A stretch of DNA of 64,000 nt from a bacterium (lineage in GTDB: Bacteria; Zhuqueibacterota; Zhuqueibacteria; Zhuqueibacterales; Zhuqueibacteraceae): contig JAKLJX010000013.1 in the NCBI GenBank assembly GCA_023150945.1, forward strand, positions 62,001 through 126,000, in the 5' to 3' direction. Below the pieces are notes generated by a model. It made no database searches, was not told the origin of the DNA, and was given only the letters and a program-made list of their open reading frames with translations. Positions 1 through 8,252 of this stretch are shown piece by piece (the stretch's first letter is position 1; every line of letters starts with the position of its first letter). A program made the position numbers and the translations under genes.

Positions 1-722
1 GTTGCAACTCGTGCAAGGCGAAACCGCCCCAGCGGGGCACTTGTAGTTGGTGAAGGGACTGGCGCTGAGCAGGGCCTTTGCGCGTGGTGAAACCGTCACG
101 CAGGAGGCCGGCCGCCTAGACAGAATGAGCAAGGTGTCTGCAAGCGCCAGGCGATCCCGGCTTTGGTGATTTGCGTCGTGTCCGCGGTGATTGGGGCCAG
201 CTTGCCGAGCGAGGCCACGGGCACGACCAGGTCCACGTGATTGCCTTGCATATGTCAGGGGACGCACGGAAAGGGCCTGCGCCAAATTTCAGACAAGCTC
301 CATTCCAAAGCCTTCCGGGCAGCATCATACCTGTCAAACCTGGAACACCACGAAATCAAACCAAGTCAACACCGTAACCGCAGAGATGCTGAGAACGCAG
401 AGAAAGGCTTTTTTTGATCTTGCGACTCTGCACTCTCCGCGTCGCCGCGGTTCATATGGTTGCGACCTTTGCGGCTTTGTGTCTCAACGTGAATTCTTTT
501 GCCCAAACTCGAAAGAGTTGGAGACTTCCAGAATTGTCATAAAACCCGCATAAATACAGGTCGAAATTGCCTTCGCAGCACGAGTTTTCTGTTTTTGCAG
601 CGCCGCGAGTGTGCAGAAACGAATCAGCGTGAAGATGGTGACGCAACTGCGCAAACGAGATCGCGGCCGTGTGTCAGGCAATTGCGCCTTGCTTTTTCAG
701 CACTCGGCTTTTATATTGCCGC
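1..722. other. Left-edge region without a confident gene
   Basis: Short open frames exist on both strands but none has a ribosome binding site, a recognisable motif or a plausible protein composition. The only clear structure is the palindromic repeat at 376-452. The first 350 bases could contain the decayed end of a gene lying to the left, but I cannot identify one. Confidence 0.5.
376..452. repeat. Palindromic intergenic repeat, family Q, copy 1
   Basis: Two 27-base arms, 376-402 and 426-452, form an imperfect inverted repeat starting AACCGCAGAG and ending CCGCGGTT, around a T-rich centre. The reverse complement closely matches 34824-34897, including the flanking ATATGAACC, so this is a dispersed family present in opposite orientations. 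It contains no open frame. Confidence 0.7.
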
Positions 723-1001
723 ATGCCAAAATCCTTCAACACCTGTGCTGCCCGGCTGAGATTGTGCGGCGGTTGCTTCGGTTGGTTGAATCCCACTTGT
801 GCCCTGACCGCCGCATTGCTTCTTTCCAGTTTGGCGACGGTGTTTTTCATTCCCCTCGTGCTGATCCCATTTGTCTTTGCTCACTCTTTGCGTGCGCATG
901 CGCCGGTGACGCTGGCCCGTGCCGGTTGGCTGGAAACGCGGCGTTCGGGATGGGGCACGAACCTTCCTCTTCACTCTCACGATCAGCGAGGAGAATCCTG
1001 A
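723..1001 (+). CDS. Small putative membrane protein
   Basis: A 92-residue frame from ATG 723 (a GTG at 669 is also possible). Residues about 27-56 are strongly hydrophobic and would form one or two membrane segments; the tail holds a short His-containing stretch (LHSHD). Its stop codon overlaps the start of the next gene as TGATG, the usual sign of translational coupling, and this is the main argument that it is real. No family is recognised and no good Shine-Dalgarno sequence precedes the ATG. It could be a chance frame in a GC-rich leader; if real, it probably works with the outer-membrane protein encoded next. Confidence 0.35.
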   Translation: MPKSFNTCAARLRLCGGCFGWLNPTCALTAALLLSSLATVFFIPLVLIPFVFAHSLRAHAPVTLARAGWLETRRSGWGTNLPLHSHDQRGES

Positions 1002-1951
1002 TGCGCCGCATGCCTATGCTCGCCGCAGTAGTGCTCAGTGTGTTGGCAGTGCAGCAAACCGCGCGGGCGTGTTCGGTTTGCCGCTGTGGTGATCAAAGTT
1101 TTTTCATCAACAATGCCCGGCAGCTCACGGGTGGTCGTTTATTGATTGCGGTCGAGCATCTCCACACGCGCAAGAGTGCCGCGGTGCTGCATGGGCATGA
1201 TGACGGCGGCCACGGCCTGGCCAAGCTGTCCGGCTCCGGGAGCGGCCAGCACGAGGAAGTGGGCCGGGAAGCGCAGACGCAACATACCGTGCAGCTCAGC
1301 TTCAAATATGGCCTGAGCGATCGCTTGATGCTGCTGGCCACCGCGCCGTACGTGTTCAATCGCATTGCCGCGGACGCCGGCGTGGAAACCGCCAATGGTT
1401 TGGGCGATCCCGAAGTCATGGCGATTGCGCGCTTGCTCGATTTTGGCGGTGGCGCTTGGCGGCTGCAAGGCGCGGCCGGCGGCCGCCTGCCCCTGGGCGC
1501 CGCTAATCTGGAGGAGGGCGCGGGCGTACGCCGGGATCAGCATCTGCAACCCGGCAGCGGCGCTTGGGCCGGCATCTTCGGCGTGCAATTGCTGCAGGCC
1601 TCCGGCCGCGTGCCGCTGTTCTTGAGCGTGAGTTATCAAACCAACGGCAGCAACGAGCAAAAGTTTGCTTACGGTAATGTCTTCCGTTTCAACGCGGCGG
1701 CGCAAACCGCGCTGACCGGGTCGTTCGATTTGATCGCGGAAGTCAACGGCCGCGTGGCGGATTATGACACATTCGGCGCGGAAGCCGATGCCAACAGCGG
1801 CGGCACGGCGGTTTACTTTTCGCCGGGGTTGCGCCTGCGCTTCGGCGTGGCTTCCGTGCGCAGTCAGGTGCAAATTCCTCTCGTCGAAAGCTTGCACGGT
1901 GAGCAGAACGAGAAGATCAATCTGCGCACCGGTTTGGTGTGGGAACTTTAA
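1001..1951 (+). CDS. Putative outer-membrane beta-barrel protein with CxxC after the signal peptide
   Basis: 316 residues. The start ATG 1001 has GAGGAG just upstream, and a longer upstream extension of the frame looks non-coding. Residues 1-23 form a signal peptide (hydrophobic core, cleavage near ARA), followed immediately by a Cys-rich motif (CSVCRCGD) and a His-rich segment near residues 60-75 (HGHDDGGHG). The remainder alternates hydrophobic and polar residues with Gly/Tyr/Phe-rich strands and ends in an aromatic-hydrophobic stretch (LVWEL), typical of outer-membrane transporter-like barrels. The Cys and His clusters suggest metal binding, which fits the copper-handling genes downstream. 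Exact family not recognised; the barrel assignment is from composition. Confidence 0.6.
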   Translation: MRRMPMLAAVVLSVLAVQQTARACSVCRCGDQSFFINNARQLTGGRLLIAVEHLHTRKSAAVLHGHDDGGHGLAKLSGSGSGQHEEVGREAQTQHTVQLSFKYGLSDRLMLLATAPYVFNRIAADAGVETANGLGDPEVMAIARLLDFGGGAWRLQGAAGGRLPLGAANLEEGAGVRRDQHLQPGSGAWAGIFGVQLLQASGRVPLFLSVSYQTNGSNEQKFAYGNVFRFNAAAQTALTGSFDLIAEVNGRVADYDTFGAEADANSGGTAVYFSPGLRLRFGVASVRSQVQIPLVESLHGEQNEKINLRTGLVWEL

Positions 1952-2056
1952 AGGATGTGGGAAGCGTGCGAGGGTATAAAGGCCCGGCCGCCTCAATCTC
2001 GTCGCGCTGCCTGAGCCATTGGCGGCGCCGCATGGTCAACTTCAAGGAGAATTCAT

Positions 2057-2836
2057 ATGAGCTCAAATCATTCTTTGCCCACCCGGCGTCAAGCGCTGAG
2101 TCTGATGCTGGGCGGAGCTGCGCTGGCGTTTACCACCAGGGTCTTCGCGCAACCGGATAAAAAGAAGAAGAAGGGGAGCAAGACCAAGGTCACCGTCGAT
2201 TTCCAAAAACTGGCGCCCGGCGCCGCCGTGACTTATCCCTTCGCCCTGCCGGAGCTGCCCTATGCTGCCGATGCGCTGGCAGCCGCCATCGATGAACAAA
2301 CCATGCAGATTCATCACGGCCGGCATCACAAAGCCTACACCGACAATCTCAACAATGCCTTGAAGGATCTGCCCGCGCTGCACCAAAAGACGATTGTCGA
2401 GCTGCTCGCGGATCTCGAGGCCGTTCCGGAAAACGTGCGCCGGACGGTGCGCAATCACGGCGGCGGTTATTTCAATCACTGCCTGTTTTGGCACATGATG
2501 ACACCGCAAGGCGGCGCGCCGGCCGGCGAGTTGGCGGCAGCGATCAACCGCGATTTCGGCTCGCTTGACGGCCTCAAAGAGAAGTTCAATCAGGCCGCGG
2601 CCTCGTTGTTCGGCAGCGGCTGGGCCTGGCTGGTGGTGAATGACAAAGGCAAACTCGAAATCACGCAAACGCCGAATCAGGACACGCCGCTGGCGAGCGG
2701 ACACAAACCCGTGCTCGGCATCGACGTGTGGGAGCATGCCTATTATCTGCGCTATCAAAACAAACGCGCGGATTATGTCACCGCGTTTTGGCAGGTGATC
2801 AATTGGGAACAATGCCAGCGGAATTTTGCCGCATGA
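2057..2836 (+). CDS. sod: Exported Fe/Mn superoxide dismutase (Mn-type residues)
   Basis: 259 residues starting at ATG 2057 behind AAGGAGA. Converts superoxide to oxygen and hydrogen peroxide. The N-terminus carries a twin-arginine signal (TRRQALSLML, then a hydrophobic stretch ending VFAQ) and a Lys-rich linker, so the enzyme is predicted to be folded in the cytoplasm with its metal and exported by Tat. The SOD fold follows: metal-ligand His motifs QIHHGRHH and FNHCLFW, the GSGWAWLV block, and the Asp/His ligands in DVWEHAYYL. Gly-Gly before the second His and the Gln in TPNQDTPL are typical of Mn rather than Fe enzymes. Its stop overlaps the cytochrome start (ATGA), so the two are co-translated. 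Confidence 0.95.
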   Translation: MSSNHSLPTRRQALSLMLGGAALAFTTRVFAQPDKKKKKGSKTKVTVDFQKLAPGAAVTYPFALPELPYAADALAAAIDEQTMQIHHGRHHKAYTDNLNNALKDLPALHQKTIVELLADLEAVPENVRRTVRNHGGGYFNHCLFWHMMTPQGGAPAGELAAAINRDFGSLDGLKEKFNQAAASLFGSGWAWLVVNDKGKLEITQTPNQDTPLASGHKPVLGIDVWEHAYYLRYQNKRADYVTAFWQVINWEQCQRNFAA

Positions 2837-3282
2837 AGCCGGTCGCGTTGATGCTGGCGGTTGCGCTCTGCTTTACGGCCTGCAGTAAAGAAGAGCAACC
2901 GCCACCTCCGCCGGATCAGCATGCCCGCCTGGAGAGCCTGCGCCAGGAGCTGCGCCAAGCCTTCGGGGCAAAGTATGACGAGCCGGTGCCGGCCGCCACG
3001 GTGGCGCAGCTCAAGCGCGGCAGCGCGTTGTTTGCTGAATTGTGCGCTGGCTGTCACGGCGCGCGCGGCGACGGCAGGACGGAGCATCCCGGCGTGCTGC
3101 TGCAGCAGCCGTCCAACTTCACGGATCCGGCGCAAGCGACTTTCTTCTCCGAGCAAGCGCGGCTGCACATCATTCGCAAAGGCATTGCCGGCACCGCCAT
3201 GATCGGCTGGGAAGGTATGCTGCCGGAGGAGGACATTCTGGCGATTTACCAGTACGTGCGCCGTCTGTATCAATCCCAATAG
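2833..3282 (+). CDS. Lipoprotein cytochrome c
   Basis: 149 residues, ATG 2833 overlapping the SOD stop by four bases. The N-terminus is a lipoprotein signal with lipobox LCFTAC, so it should be anchored in a membrane facing the periplasm. After a proline-rich spacer comes one class I cytochrome c domain with the haem-binding CAGCH motif (about residues 73-77) and a probable axial Met in AMIGWEG. A single-haem electron carrier is the likely role, donating to a terminal oxidase or accepting electrons from a periplasmic donor. Coupling to SOD, SCO and PCu(A)C genes points to aerobic respiration or defence against oxidative stress at the envelope. Confidence 0.9.
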   Translation: MKPVALMLAVALCFTACSKEEQPPPPPDQHARLESLRQELRQAFGAKYDEPVPAATVAQLKRGSALFAELCAGCHGARGDGRTEHPGVLLQQPSNFTDPAQATFFSEQARLHIIRKGIAGTAMIGWEGMLPEEDILAIYQYVRRLYQSQ

Positions 3283-3365
3283 CGGAATTGCGTTGGGCCG
3301 TCGCGACGGCGAAAAGGCGGGAGTGAGATTGCCGTGGCAGAGAACTTCTTGACGAAGAGAACCAC

Positions 3366-3944
3366 ATGCGAATCTGGGTGATCATGATGCTCGCGCTCGC
3401 CGGTTGGGCGTGCCGTTCCGATGATTCCTTTCGCACCACCGAAATGCCGGCCACGCCCATCAGCGATTTTGTTTTGCAGGATCAGCACGGCCAGCCGTTC
3501 AAGCTGAGCGAGCAGCGCGGCAAGGTGGTGGTGTTCTTCTTTGGCTATACCTTTTGTCCGGATGTTTGCCCGATGACGCTCTCCACCTGGAAACGCGTGT
3601 ACGATGCGCTGCGGGCCGACACCGCGGCCGTGCGATTTGTCTACGTCACGGTTGATCCCGAGCGCGATACGCCGGAGAAATTACAGGCGCATCTCGCCAT
3701 TTTCAGTCCGAGTTTCACCGGCTTGACCGGCAGTCCGGAAGCATTGCGCGAGGTGTATGCTGATTTTGGCGTGTATGCCGAGAAAGTGAACATCGCGGCC
3801 GGCGCCAGCGGCTATTTGATCAATCATTCCACGCGCATGTTCGTGGTGGATGCCCGCGGCGACTTGCGCCTGCTCATCGATCATGCAGCGCCGGTGCCGG
3901 AGGTGGTGCATGATTTGAGGTTGTTGGTGCGAGGGAGGAGGTGA
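3366..3944 (+). CDS. SCO1/SenC family copper-binding protein
   Basis: 192 residues from ATG 3366. A lipoprotein-like signal (LALAGWAC) precedes a thioredoxin-fold SCO domain. The copper/redox motif CPDVCP is at about residues 63-68 and the conserved distal His is in LINHSTRMF. The family delivers copper to, or reduces the Cys of, the CuA centre of cytochrome c oxidase. Length and motifs match the family. It lies 83 bases after the cytochrome gene and shortly before a PCu(A)C gene, the standard pair for CuA maturation. No oxidase subunit gene is in the window, so the client is inferred. Confidence 0.95.
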   Translation: MRIWVIMMLALAGWACRSDDSFRTTEMPATPISDFVLQDQHGQPFKLSEQRGKVVVFFFGYTFCPDVCPMTLSTWKRVYDALRADTAAVRFVYVTVDPERDTPEKLQAHLAIFSPSFTGLTGSPEALREVYADFGVYAEKVNIAAGASGYLINHSTRMFVVDARGDLRLLIDHAAPVPEVVHDLRLLVRGRR

Positions 3945-4060
3945 CAGGGGGCAAAGGGCAAAGCGCATAGCGCACAGCGCATGGGGCATAGGGCAAGGGG
4001 CAAAGGACAAAAGGCAAAGGGCAAAGGGCAAAGGGCATGGGCATAGGGGCAAGGAGATCA
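3945..4060. repeat. Degenerate GGGCAAA/GGGCATA low-complexity array
   Basis: Starting right after the SCO stop codon, about 115 bases consist of loosely repeated 6-8-base purine-rich units (GGGCAAA, GGGGCATA, GCGCATA, GGACAAA). The array runs almost to the ribosome binding site of the next gene. It has no coding potential on either strand and its strong G/C strand asymmetry differs from the genes around it. Confidence 0.75.
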
Positions 4061-4097
4061 GAAGTGAACTTTGTTCAGGAGGGTGGAGGAGAGAGTG

Positions 4098-4577
4098 ATG
4101 CGATATGCAGGTTTGATGGTTTGCGCGGCGATAGTGGTGTTGGCGGGGTGTGGGGGTGGGCAGCAGGTTCCCGAGTTGGTGATCAGCGGCGTGTGGTCGC
4201 GGCCGGTGGCGGTGCCGGCGCAGGATTCCGCTGCCGGCGTGGCGGACACGCCGCATGCTGGCTTCAACGGCGTGGTCTATTTGCAGGTGGAGAATCGCGG
4301 CGGTGCCGCCGATCGTCTCCTGCGCGCCGAAGCCGAGGTCTGCGCGGTGACCGAGCTGCATGAGACCATCATGCAGGAGGGCCGCATGAGGATGCAGCCG
4401 GTGACGAACGGGTTGGAAATTCCCGCGCGCGGCCGCCTGGAATTATCGCCGGGTGGTCATCATGTCATGCTGATGAATCTCAAACGCGGCCTCGCCCCCG
4501 GCGACAGCATAGCCGTGCAGCTTGAATTCGAGAGAAGCGGAGTCAGAACCGTTTTTTCTCACATCCGCCAACCCTGA
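4098..4577 (+). CDS. PCu(A)C-type periplasmic copper chaperone
   Basis: 159 residues from ATG 4098, preceded by GGAGGAGAGAG. The lipoprotein signal ends in VVLAGC. The body is the cupredoxin-like PCu(A)C domain with the copper-ligand set: His and Met in HETIMQEGRMRM and the downstream His/Met in GHHVMLM. The family collects periplasmic Cu(I) and hands it to CuA sites together with SCO proteins, which fits the preceding gene. An in-frame ATG at 4071 would add nine residues and spoil the lipoprotein signal, so it was not used. Confidence 0.92.
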   Translation: MRYAGLMVCAAIVVLAGCGGGQQVPELVISGVWSRPVAVPAQDSAAGVADTPHAGFNGVVYLQVENRGGAADRLLRAEAEVCAVTELHETIMQEGRMRMQPVTNGLEIPARGRLELSPGGHHVMLMNLKRGLAPGDSIAVQLEFERSGVRTVFSHIRQP

Positions 4578-4587
4578 GTTGAGCTTG

Positions 4588-4621
4588 GCGGCGAGTCTGG
4601 CGGGAGGTTGCGACTCGCCGC
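4588..4621. terminator. Stem-loop after the copper group
   Basis: A perfect 10-base inverted repeat, GCGGCGAGTC (4588-4597) and GACTCGCCGC (4612-4621), begins ten bases after the PCu(A)C stop. There is no T-run, so it is a weak intrinsic terminator or an RNA-stabilising 3' hairpin. A second perfect 9-base inverted repeat (4638-4646/4684-4692) follows. Confidence 0.45.
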
Positions 4622-4737
4622 GATTGGCAGAAAAGACCCGGCTGGCAGGTGAGAGCCGCAGCAGATTGCCGGGAGTTTCACGCGCCAGCCGGATTCGAGT
4701 TGCCCTCTCGCGTCCGTCCTAAATCACAGCTCCTGTC

Positions 4738-4840
4738 AAAAGCGCTCCTGCGACGGCTTGGCCGTTGCGTCAAACCATCAGAGTTTCCACGGTTTTCGAA
4801 GTTTCGGAAGCCTCGGCTCAGCCGAGGTTGCAGCATTTGC
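4738..4840. repeat. Double-hairpin interspersed repeat, copy A
   Basis: About 103 bases matching 30401-30501 and 41604-41705. It contains hairpin 1 (GCGACGGC-TTG-GCCGTTGC) and hairpin 2 (CCTCGGCT-C-AGCCGAGG) separated by about 50 bases of conserved sequence. The terminal inverted repeat is eroded compared with copy C. It ends ten bases from the stop codon of the minus-strand gene at 4850, so it lies in that gene's 3' untranslated region. Confidence 0.8.
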
Positions 4841-4849
4841 AGACGGACA

Positions 4850-6625
4850 CTATCTCACCAAAATCATCTTCTTCGTCTCCACCCACTCGCCCGCCTGCAG
4901 CCGGTAGAGGTAAACCCCGCTGGCAAGCTGCCCCGCCGCGAAAATCACCTCATGCGCCCCCGCCGGTTTGTGTGTGTTCTGCAGCAATGTTGCCACTTCC
5001 TTGCCGGTGAGGTCGAAGACTTTGAGCGTCACCTTTTGGGCTTGCGGCAAAGCAAAAGAGATTTGGGTGGAGGGGTTGAAGGGGTTGGGGTAGTTTTGGT
5101 GCAATGAAAAATCTCTTATCGGCCGGTTTGTTTCCGCAACGGACGTGGCGCTTGGCAATAACGGTGTCCAGGTGAGGCCTTGGTCTGCCGAACGAAGCAC
5201 GCCAGAGTCAAATGTTCCCAGATAGAAGACATTGCCGATCGTATGCAAAGTTTGCATTTGCAACCAAAAAAATTTGGTTTGGTCAGGCAACCGTGCTTTT
5301 TGCCAAATGCCGGTATCGTCGTGCAATTGCCACATGCTGGTTTGGCCCACGACCGTGCGGAGCGCCACATCGAATCTCGATCCAAACGCCAGGAGATATG
5401 GTGACGAAATTGAAAGCCCAATGGTCAATCCCGATTCAAGAGGTTCAGGGAAAACAAACTTCGCCCAGCGATTGTCCGCGCCAAAACGATAGACACTGCT
5501 GTCGCCTGTAACATAAATGGGGAAAGAAATTCTTAAAAAGCTCCAATTCCTCAAAGGTGCATTCAGATTCTCCCAGGTCTCGCCATTATTGGTGGACCGA
5601 AAGAAAGCGACGCTGCCTTGCGTGCTGTTGAAAGCAAACACACTGTCCCCGCTAAACCACAGTGGGACAAAACTGCTGAAGCCAGCCAGGCTGGTCAGAA
5701 TCCACGTCTGACCATTGTTGTTGGAACGGCGAACTGTCCCATCCAAAGACGTAACGAAGACGGTTCCGGCAATTGGGCTGAATGCGAGGTTGTTCGCTTG
5801 CGGCACATTGGCCAAAATCCACGTTTGCCCATTGTCCGTGGAACGGTAAAGCCGGCGCGTTGCCGAAACATTGTTGCTGTCGGTGATGGCGAAAGCGAGC
5901 GCATCACTTCTAATGCTCATCGTGAAAACGCGATGTCCCGCTGGTAGAGGCAACGGCAATTGCGTCCAGTTGTCGCCGTTATCAATCGTGCGAAACAATC
6001 CGCGTGACAGGCTGCTGCCGGAGGTATTAGCGGCAAAAATATGGCCATTCATGCTGCCCAGAAAAAAGCTGTAACCGGCGGTATTGAATCCGGTGTTCAA
6101 GCTGCGCCAAGTGTTGCCGTTGTCGGTGGAACGATAAAGCGCGATATTATGAACAAACATGTTTCCGGCGAGGTCTGTGAAAAGCGAGGCCGAGTTCAAT
6201 GCAAGAGGAACGTTCAGTTGCGTCCACGAAGCGCCATCATTCAGCGAACGGAAGACGCCGTTGTAATTGACGGTGTTCCATCCCAAGAGTGCTGGAAATG
6301 TACGAATAACGGTTCGATTATCCGTCGGAAAAGGCGCATTTAGATTGGCCAATGCGGTTGAAGTATCCGCCGCGCGAAACAGACCGTTTTTGGCGATCAC
6401 CAAATACGCCGTGGAGTATGGCAGAATTCGAAAAACCGTGTCAGTTGCGGCGGCCCAAGCTGTTTGTTGATGAGATGCTGCTGAAGGTTGTGGTGAGGCG
6501 AGAAACTGTGAATTGCTGAGGTCTATTCCGTGTCGTTCGTCATTAATGAGAAAAGGCGTTTGTGCCAATCCCACCTGCGCGACCATCAGAAGCGTTCGTA
6601 CGAGGGCAATGATCAGTTTTCTCAT
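4850..6625 (-). CDS. Secreted BNR/sialidase-like repeat protein with sorting domain
   Basis: 591 residues from ATG 6625 behind AAGGAAG. Signal peptide at residues 1-21 (ends GLAQ). Residues about 60-490 hold repeated units of the form FRSxDNGxTWxxL, the hallmark of BNR/VPS10-like beta-propeller repeats. The last ~80 residues form a type IX secretion-like sorting domain (NYPNPFNPST, then GKEVATLL and GVYLYRL, ending in a basic tail), so the protein is predicted to be secreted and surface attached. The ligand cannot be told from sequence. DNA encoding the sorting domain is nearly identical to that of the next gene although the bodies are unrelated. Confidence 0.88.
   Translation of the reverse strand: MRKLIIALVRTLLMVAQVGLAQTPFLINDERHGIDLSNSQFLASPQPSAASHQQTAWAAATDTVFRILPYSTAYLVIAKNGLFRAADTSTALANLNAPFPTDNRTVIRTFPALLGWNTVNYNGVFRSLNDGASWTQLNVPLALNSASLFTDLAGNMFVHNIALYRSTDNGNTWRSLNTGFNTAGYSFFLGSMNGHIFAANTSGSSLSRGLFRTIDNGDNWTQLPLPLPAGHRVFTMSIRSDALAFAITDSNNVSATRRLYRSTDNGQTWILANVPQANNLAFSPIAGTVFVTSLDGTVRRSNNNGQTWILTSLAGFSSFVPLWFSGDSVFAFNSTQGSVAFFRSTNNGETWENLNAPLRNWSFLRISFPIYVTGDSSVYRFGADNRWAKFVFPEPLESGLTIGLSISSPYLLAFGSRFDVALRTVVGQTSMWQLHDDTGIWQKARLPDQTKFFWLQMQTLHTIGNVFYLGTFDSGVLRSADQGLTWTPLLPSATSVAETNRPIRDFSLHQNYPNPFNPSTQISFALPQAQKVTLKVFDLTGKEVATLLQNTHKPAGAHEVIFAAGQLASGVYLYRLQAGEWVETKKMILVR
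4871..5098 (-). repeat. Sorting-domain cassette, near-identical copy 1
   Basis: These 228 bases, coding for most of the C-terminal sorting domain, match 6761-6988 with only three substitutions by direct comparison. Similarity stops abruptly at both ends. Confidence 0.9.
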
Positions 6626-6739
6626 GGTTGCTTCCTTGCGTTGAGTCTGTGGTGGTGAACTAGCCCGGCTTGCGCTTGCAGGCCTCAGAAGGTCAGAAAG
6701 GCTGCTTTGTGCCAGCCGGGACTTGCCTGCCGCACCGAA

Positions 6740-8191
6740 TTATCTGATCAACACCATTCTCTTCGTCTCCACCCACTCGCCCGCCTGCAGCCGGTAGAGG
6801 TAAACCCCGCTGGCAAGCTGCCCCGCCGCGAAAATCACCTCATGCGCCCCCGCCGGTTTGTGTACGTTCTGCAGCAATGTTGCCACTTCCTTGCCGGTGA
6901 GGTCGAAGACTTTGAGCGTCACCTTTTGCGCTTGCGGCAAAGCAAAAGAGATTTGGGTGGAGGGGTTGAAGGGGTTGGGGTAGTTTTGTTCCAGTAAAAT
7001 CTCTGATGGCAATTGCGACAACTGATCCCAGGCCTTCACAGAGGTGGAGGAATTCTCATACACGTAGACAACACCTGAGACAACCCCATTAACGATGCCA
7101 TTGGGCGTCCCCACCAAGATGGCGTTACCTGAAATTGACACTTGATTTCCGAAAAGATTTGCTATTTGCCGATCACTCGCCGTTAGCTTGGCTGTTTCAT
7201 TCCATCGGCTTCCAGCAGGTTGAAAAACAAATGCAGCTCCTGCTAAAATATCTGTGAAGTCGGCTCCCACTATCGCGTGAGTTTCAGAAACTGCAACTGC
7301 GATCCCGAAATCTCCTGCGTTGGGATCTGTTGACGTCAGTTTTGTGCGCAACCTCCAACCGCTGGTCGTTTGTTCGTAAAGATATGCGGCGCCTCTGGAA
7401 TTGTGTGTCGGCGCTCCGACAATGGCATACTTCCCCGAGATATTAACGACACCAAATTGGTCGCCCGCCACTCCATCTGGTGCCGTCAGTTTCACTCGTT
7501 CGATCCAAGTGTCTTGCGTGCGCTCAAAGACATAGGCTGCTCCCTTTCTATTGTCTTTGCCATAAGCGCCGATGATGGCGAAATCGCCGGAGAGCGAAGA
7601 ATACCAGCCAAAAACATCAAAAGGCGCAGCGTCGCTGGCAACAAGCTTCGTCTGTTCAAGCCAGCCCCCGGCTGTACGCATGAAAACGTATACTGCGCCT
7701 GCTGATCCATTAGCCGTTCGAGCTCCTGCGAGAGCATAATCACCGGAGATCGCGACGGAAGAGCCGAGGAACTCACGCGATTGCCCATCACTAGCGGTCA
7801 GCCTGGCCTCCTCTTTCCAAACGCCCTGTGTAAGCGCGAAAATGTAAACCGCGCCCGTGCCGCCGTTCACATGAGTAGCACCGATAATCGCTCGGTCACC
7901 AGCAAGCGAGGCCGTGATCCCAAAACCATCTCCTGCAACGCCATCGGTGGCGGTGAGGATGCTTTGTTGCACCCACCCGGCAGGCGAACGCTTGAAGACA
8001 TAGGCAGCTCCTTGAGCCGAATTCTTGAAAGAAGCCCCGATGATTGCATAGTTTCCCGAGATTGAGACGGAGGCGCCAAAACCATCTCCTCTGACACCAT
8101 CGCTGGCAAACAGTCTGGTCTCTGTAAATTGCGGCAATGCTTCCCCATGCAACAGCAAGGTGAGAAATCCGATTAGGAACGAGGCTCGCAT
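6740..8191 (-). CDS. Secreted FG-GAP-like repeat protein with sorting domain
   Basis: 483 residues from ATG 8191 with GGAGA upstream. A signal peptide (residues 1-21) is followed by seven or eight repeats of about 50 residues of the type LxASDGxxxDxFGxSVSISGxYAIIGA...GAAYVF, an FG-GAP/integrin-alpha-like propeller. The C-terminus is a type IX secretion-like sorting domain (NYPNPFNPST). Probably a secreted surface protein; binding partner unknown. It lies between two other secreted repeat proteins on the same strand, with spacers of about 110 and 60 bases. Confidence 0.88.
   Translation of the reverse strand: MRASFLIGFLTLLLHGEALPQFTETRLFASDGVRGDGFGASVSISGNYAIIGASFKNSAQGAAYVFKRSPAGWVQQSILTATDGVAGDGFGITASLAGDRAIIGATHVNGGTGAVYIFALTQGVWKEEARLTASDGQSREFLGSSVAISGDYALAGARTANGSAGAVYVFMRTAGGWLEQTKLVASDAAPFDVFGWYSSLSGDFAIIGAYGKDNRKGAAYVFERTQDTWIERVKLTAPDGVAGDQFGVVNISGKYAIVGAPTHNSRGAAYLYEQTTSGWRLRTKLTSTDPNAGDFGIAVAVSETHAIVGADFTDILAGAAFVFQPAGSRWNETAKLTASDRQIANLFGNQVSISGNAILVGTPNGIVNGVVSGVVYVYENSSTSVKAWDQLSQLPSEILLEQNYPNPFNPSTQISFALPQAQKVTLKVFDLTGKEVATLLQNVHKPAGAHEVIFAAGQLASGVYLYRLQAGEWVETKRMVLIR
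6761..6988 (-). repeat. Sorting-domain cassette, near-identical copy 2
   Basis: Partner of 4871-5098. The three differences are two adjacent bases near 6864 (one amino-acid change, Thr/Val) and one synonymous change near 6929. Confidence 0.9.
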
Positions 8192-8252
8192 TTTCTCTTT
8201 CTCCGAGATGTGGTCTTCTCTGCGCTTTTCGATTCTATGAAAGTGTTTGACG

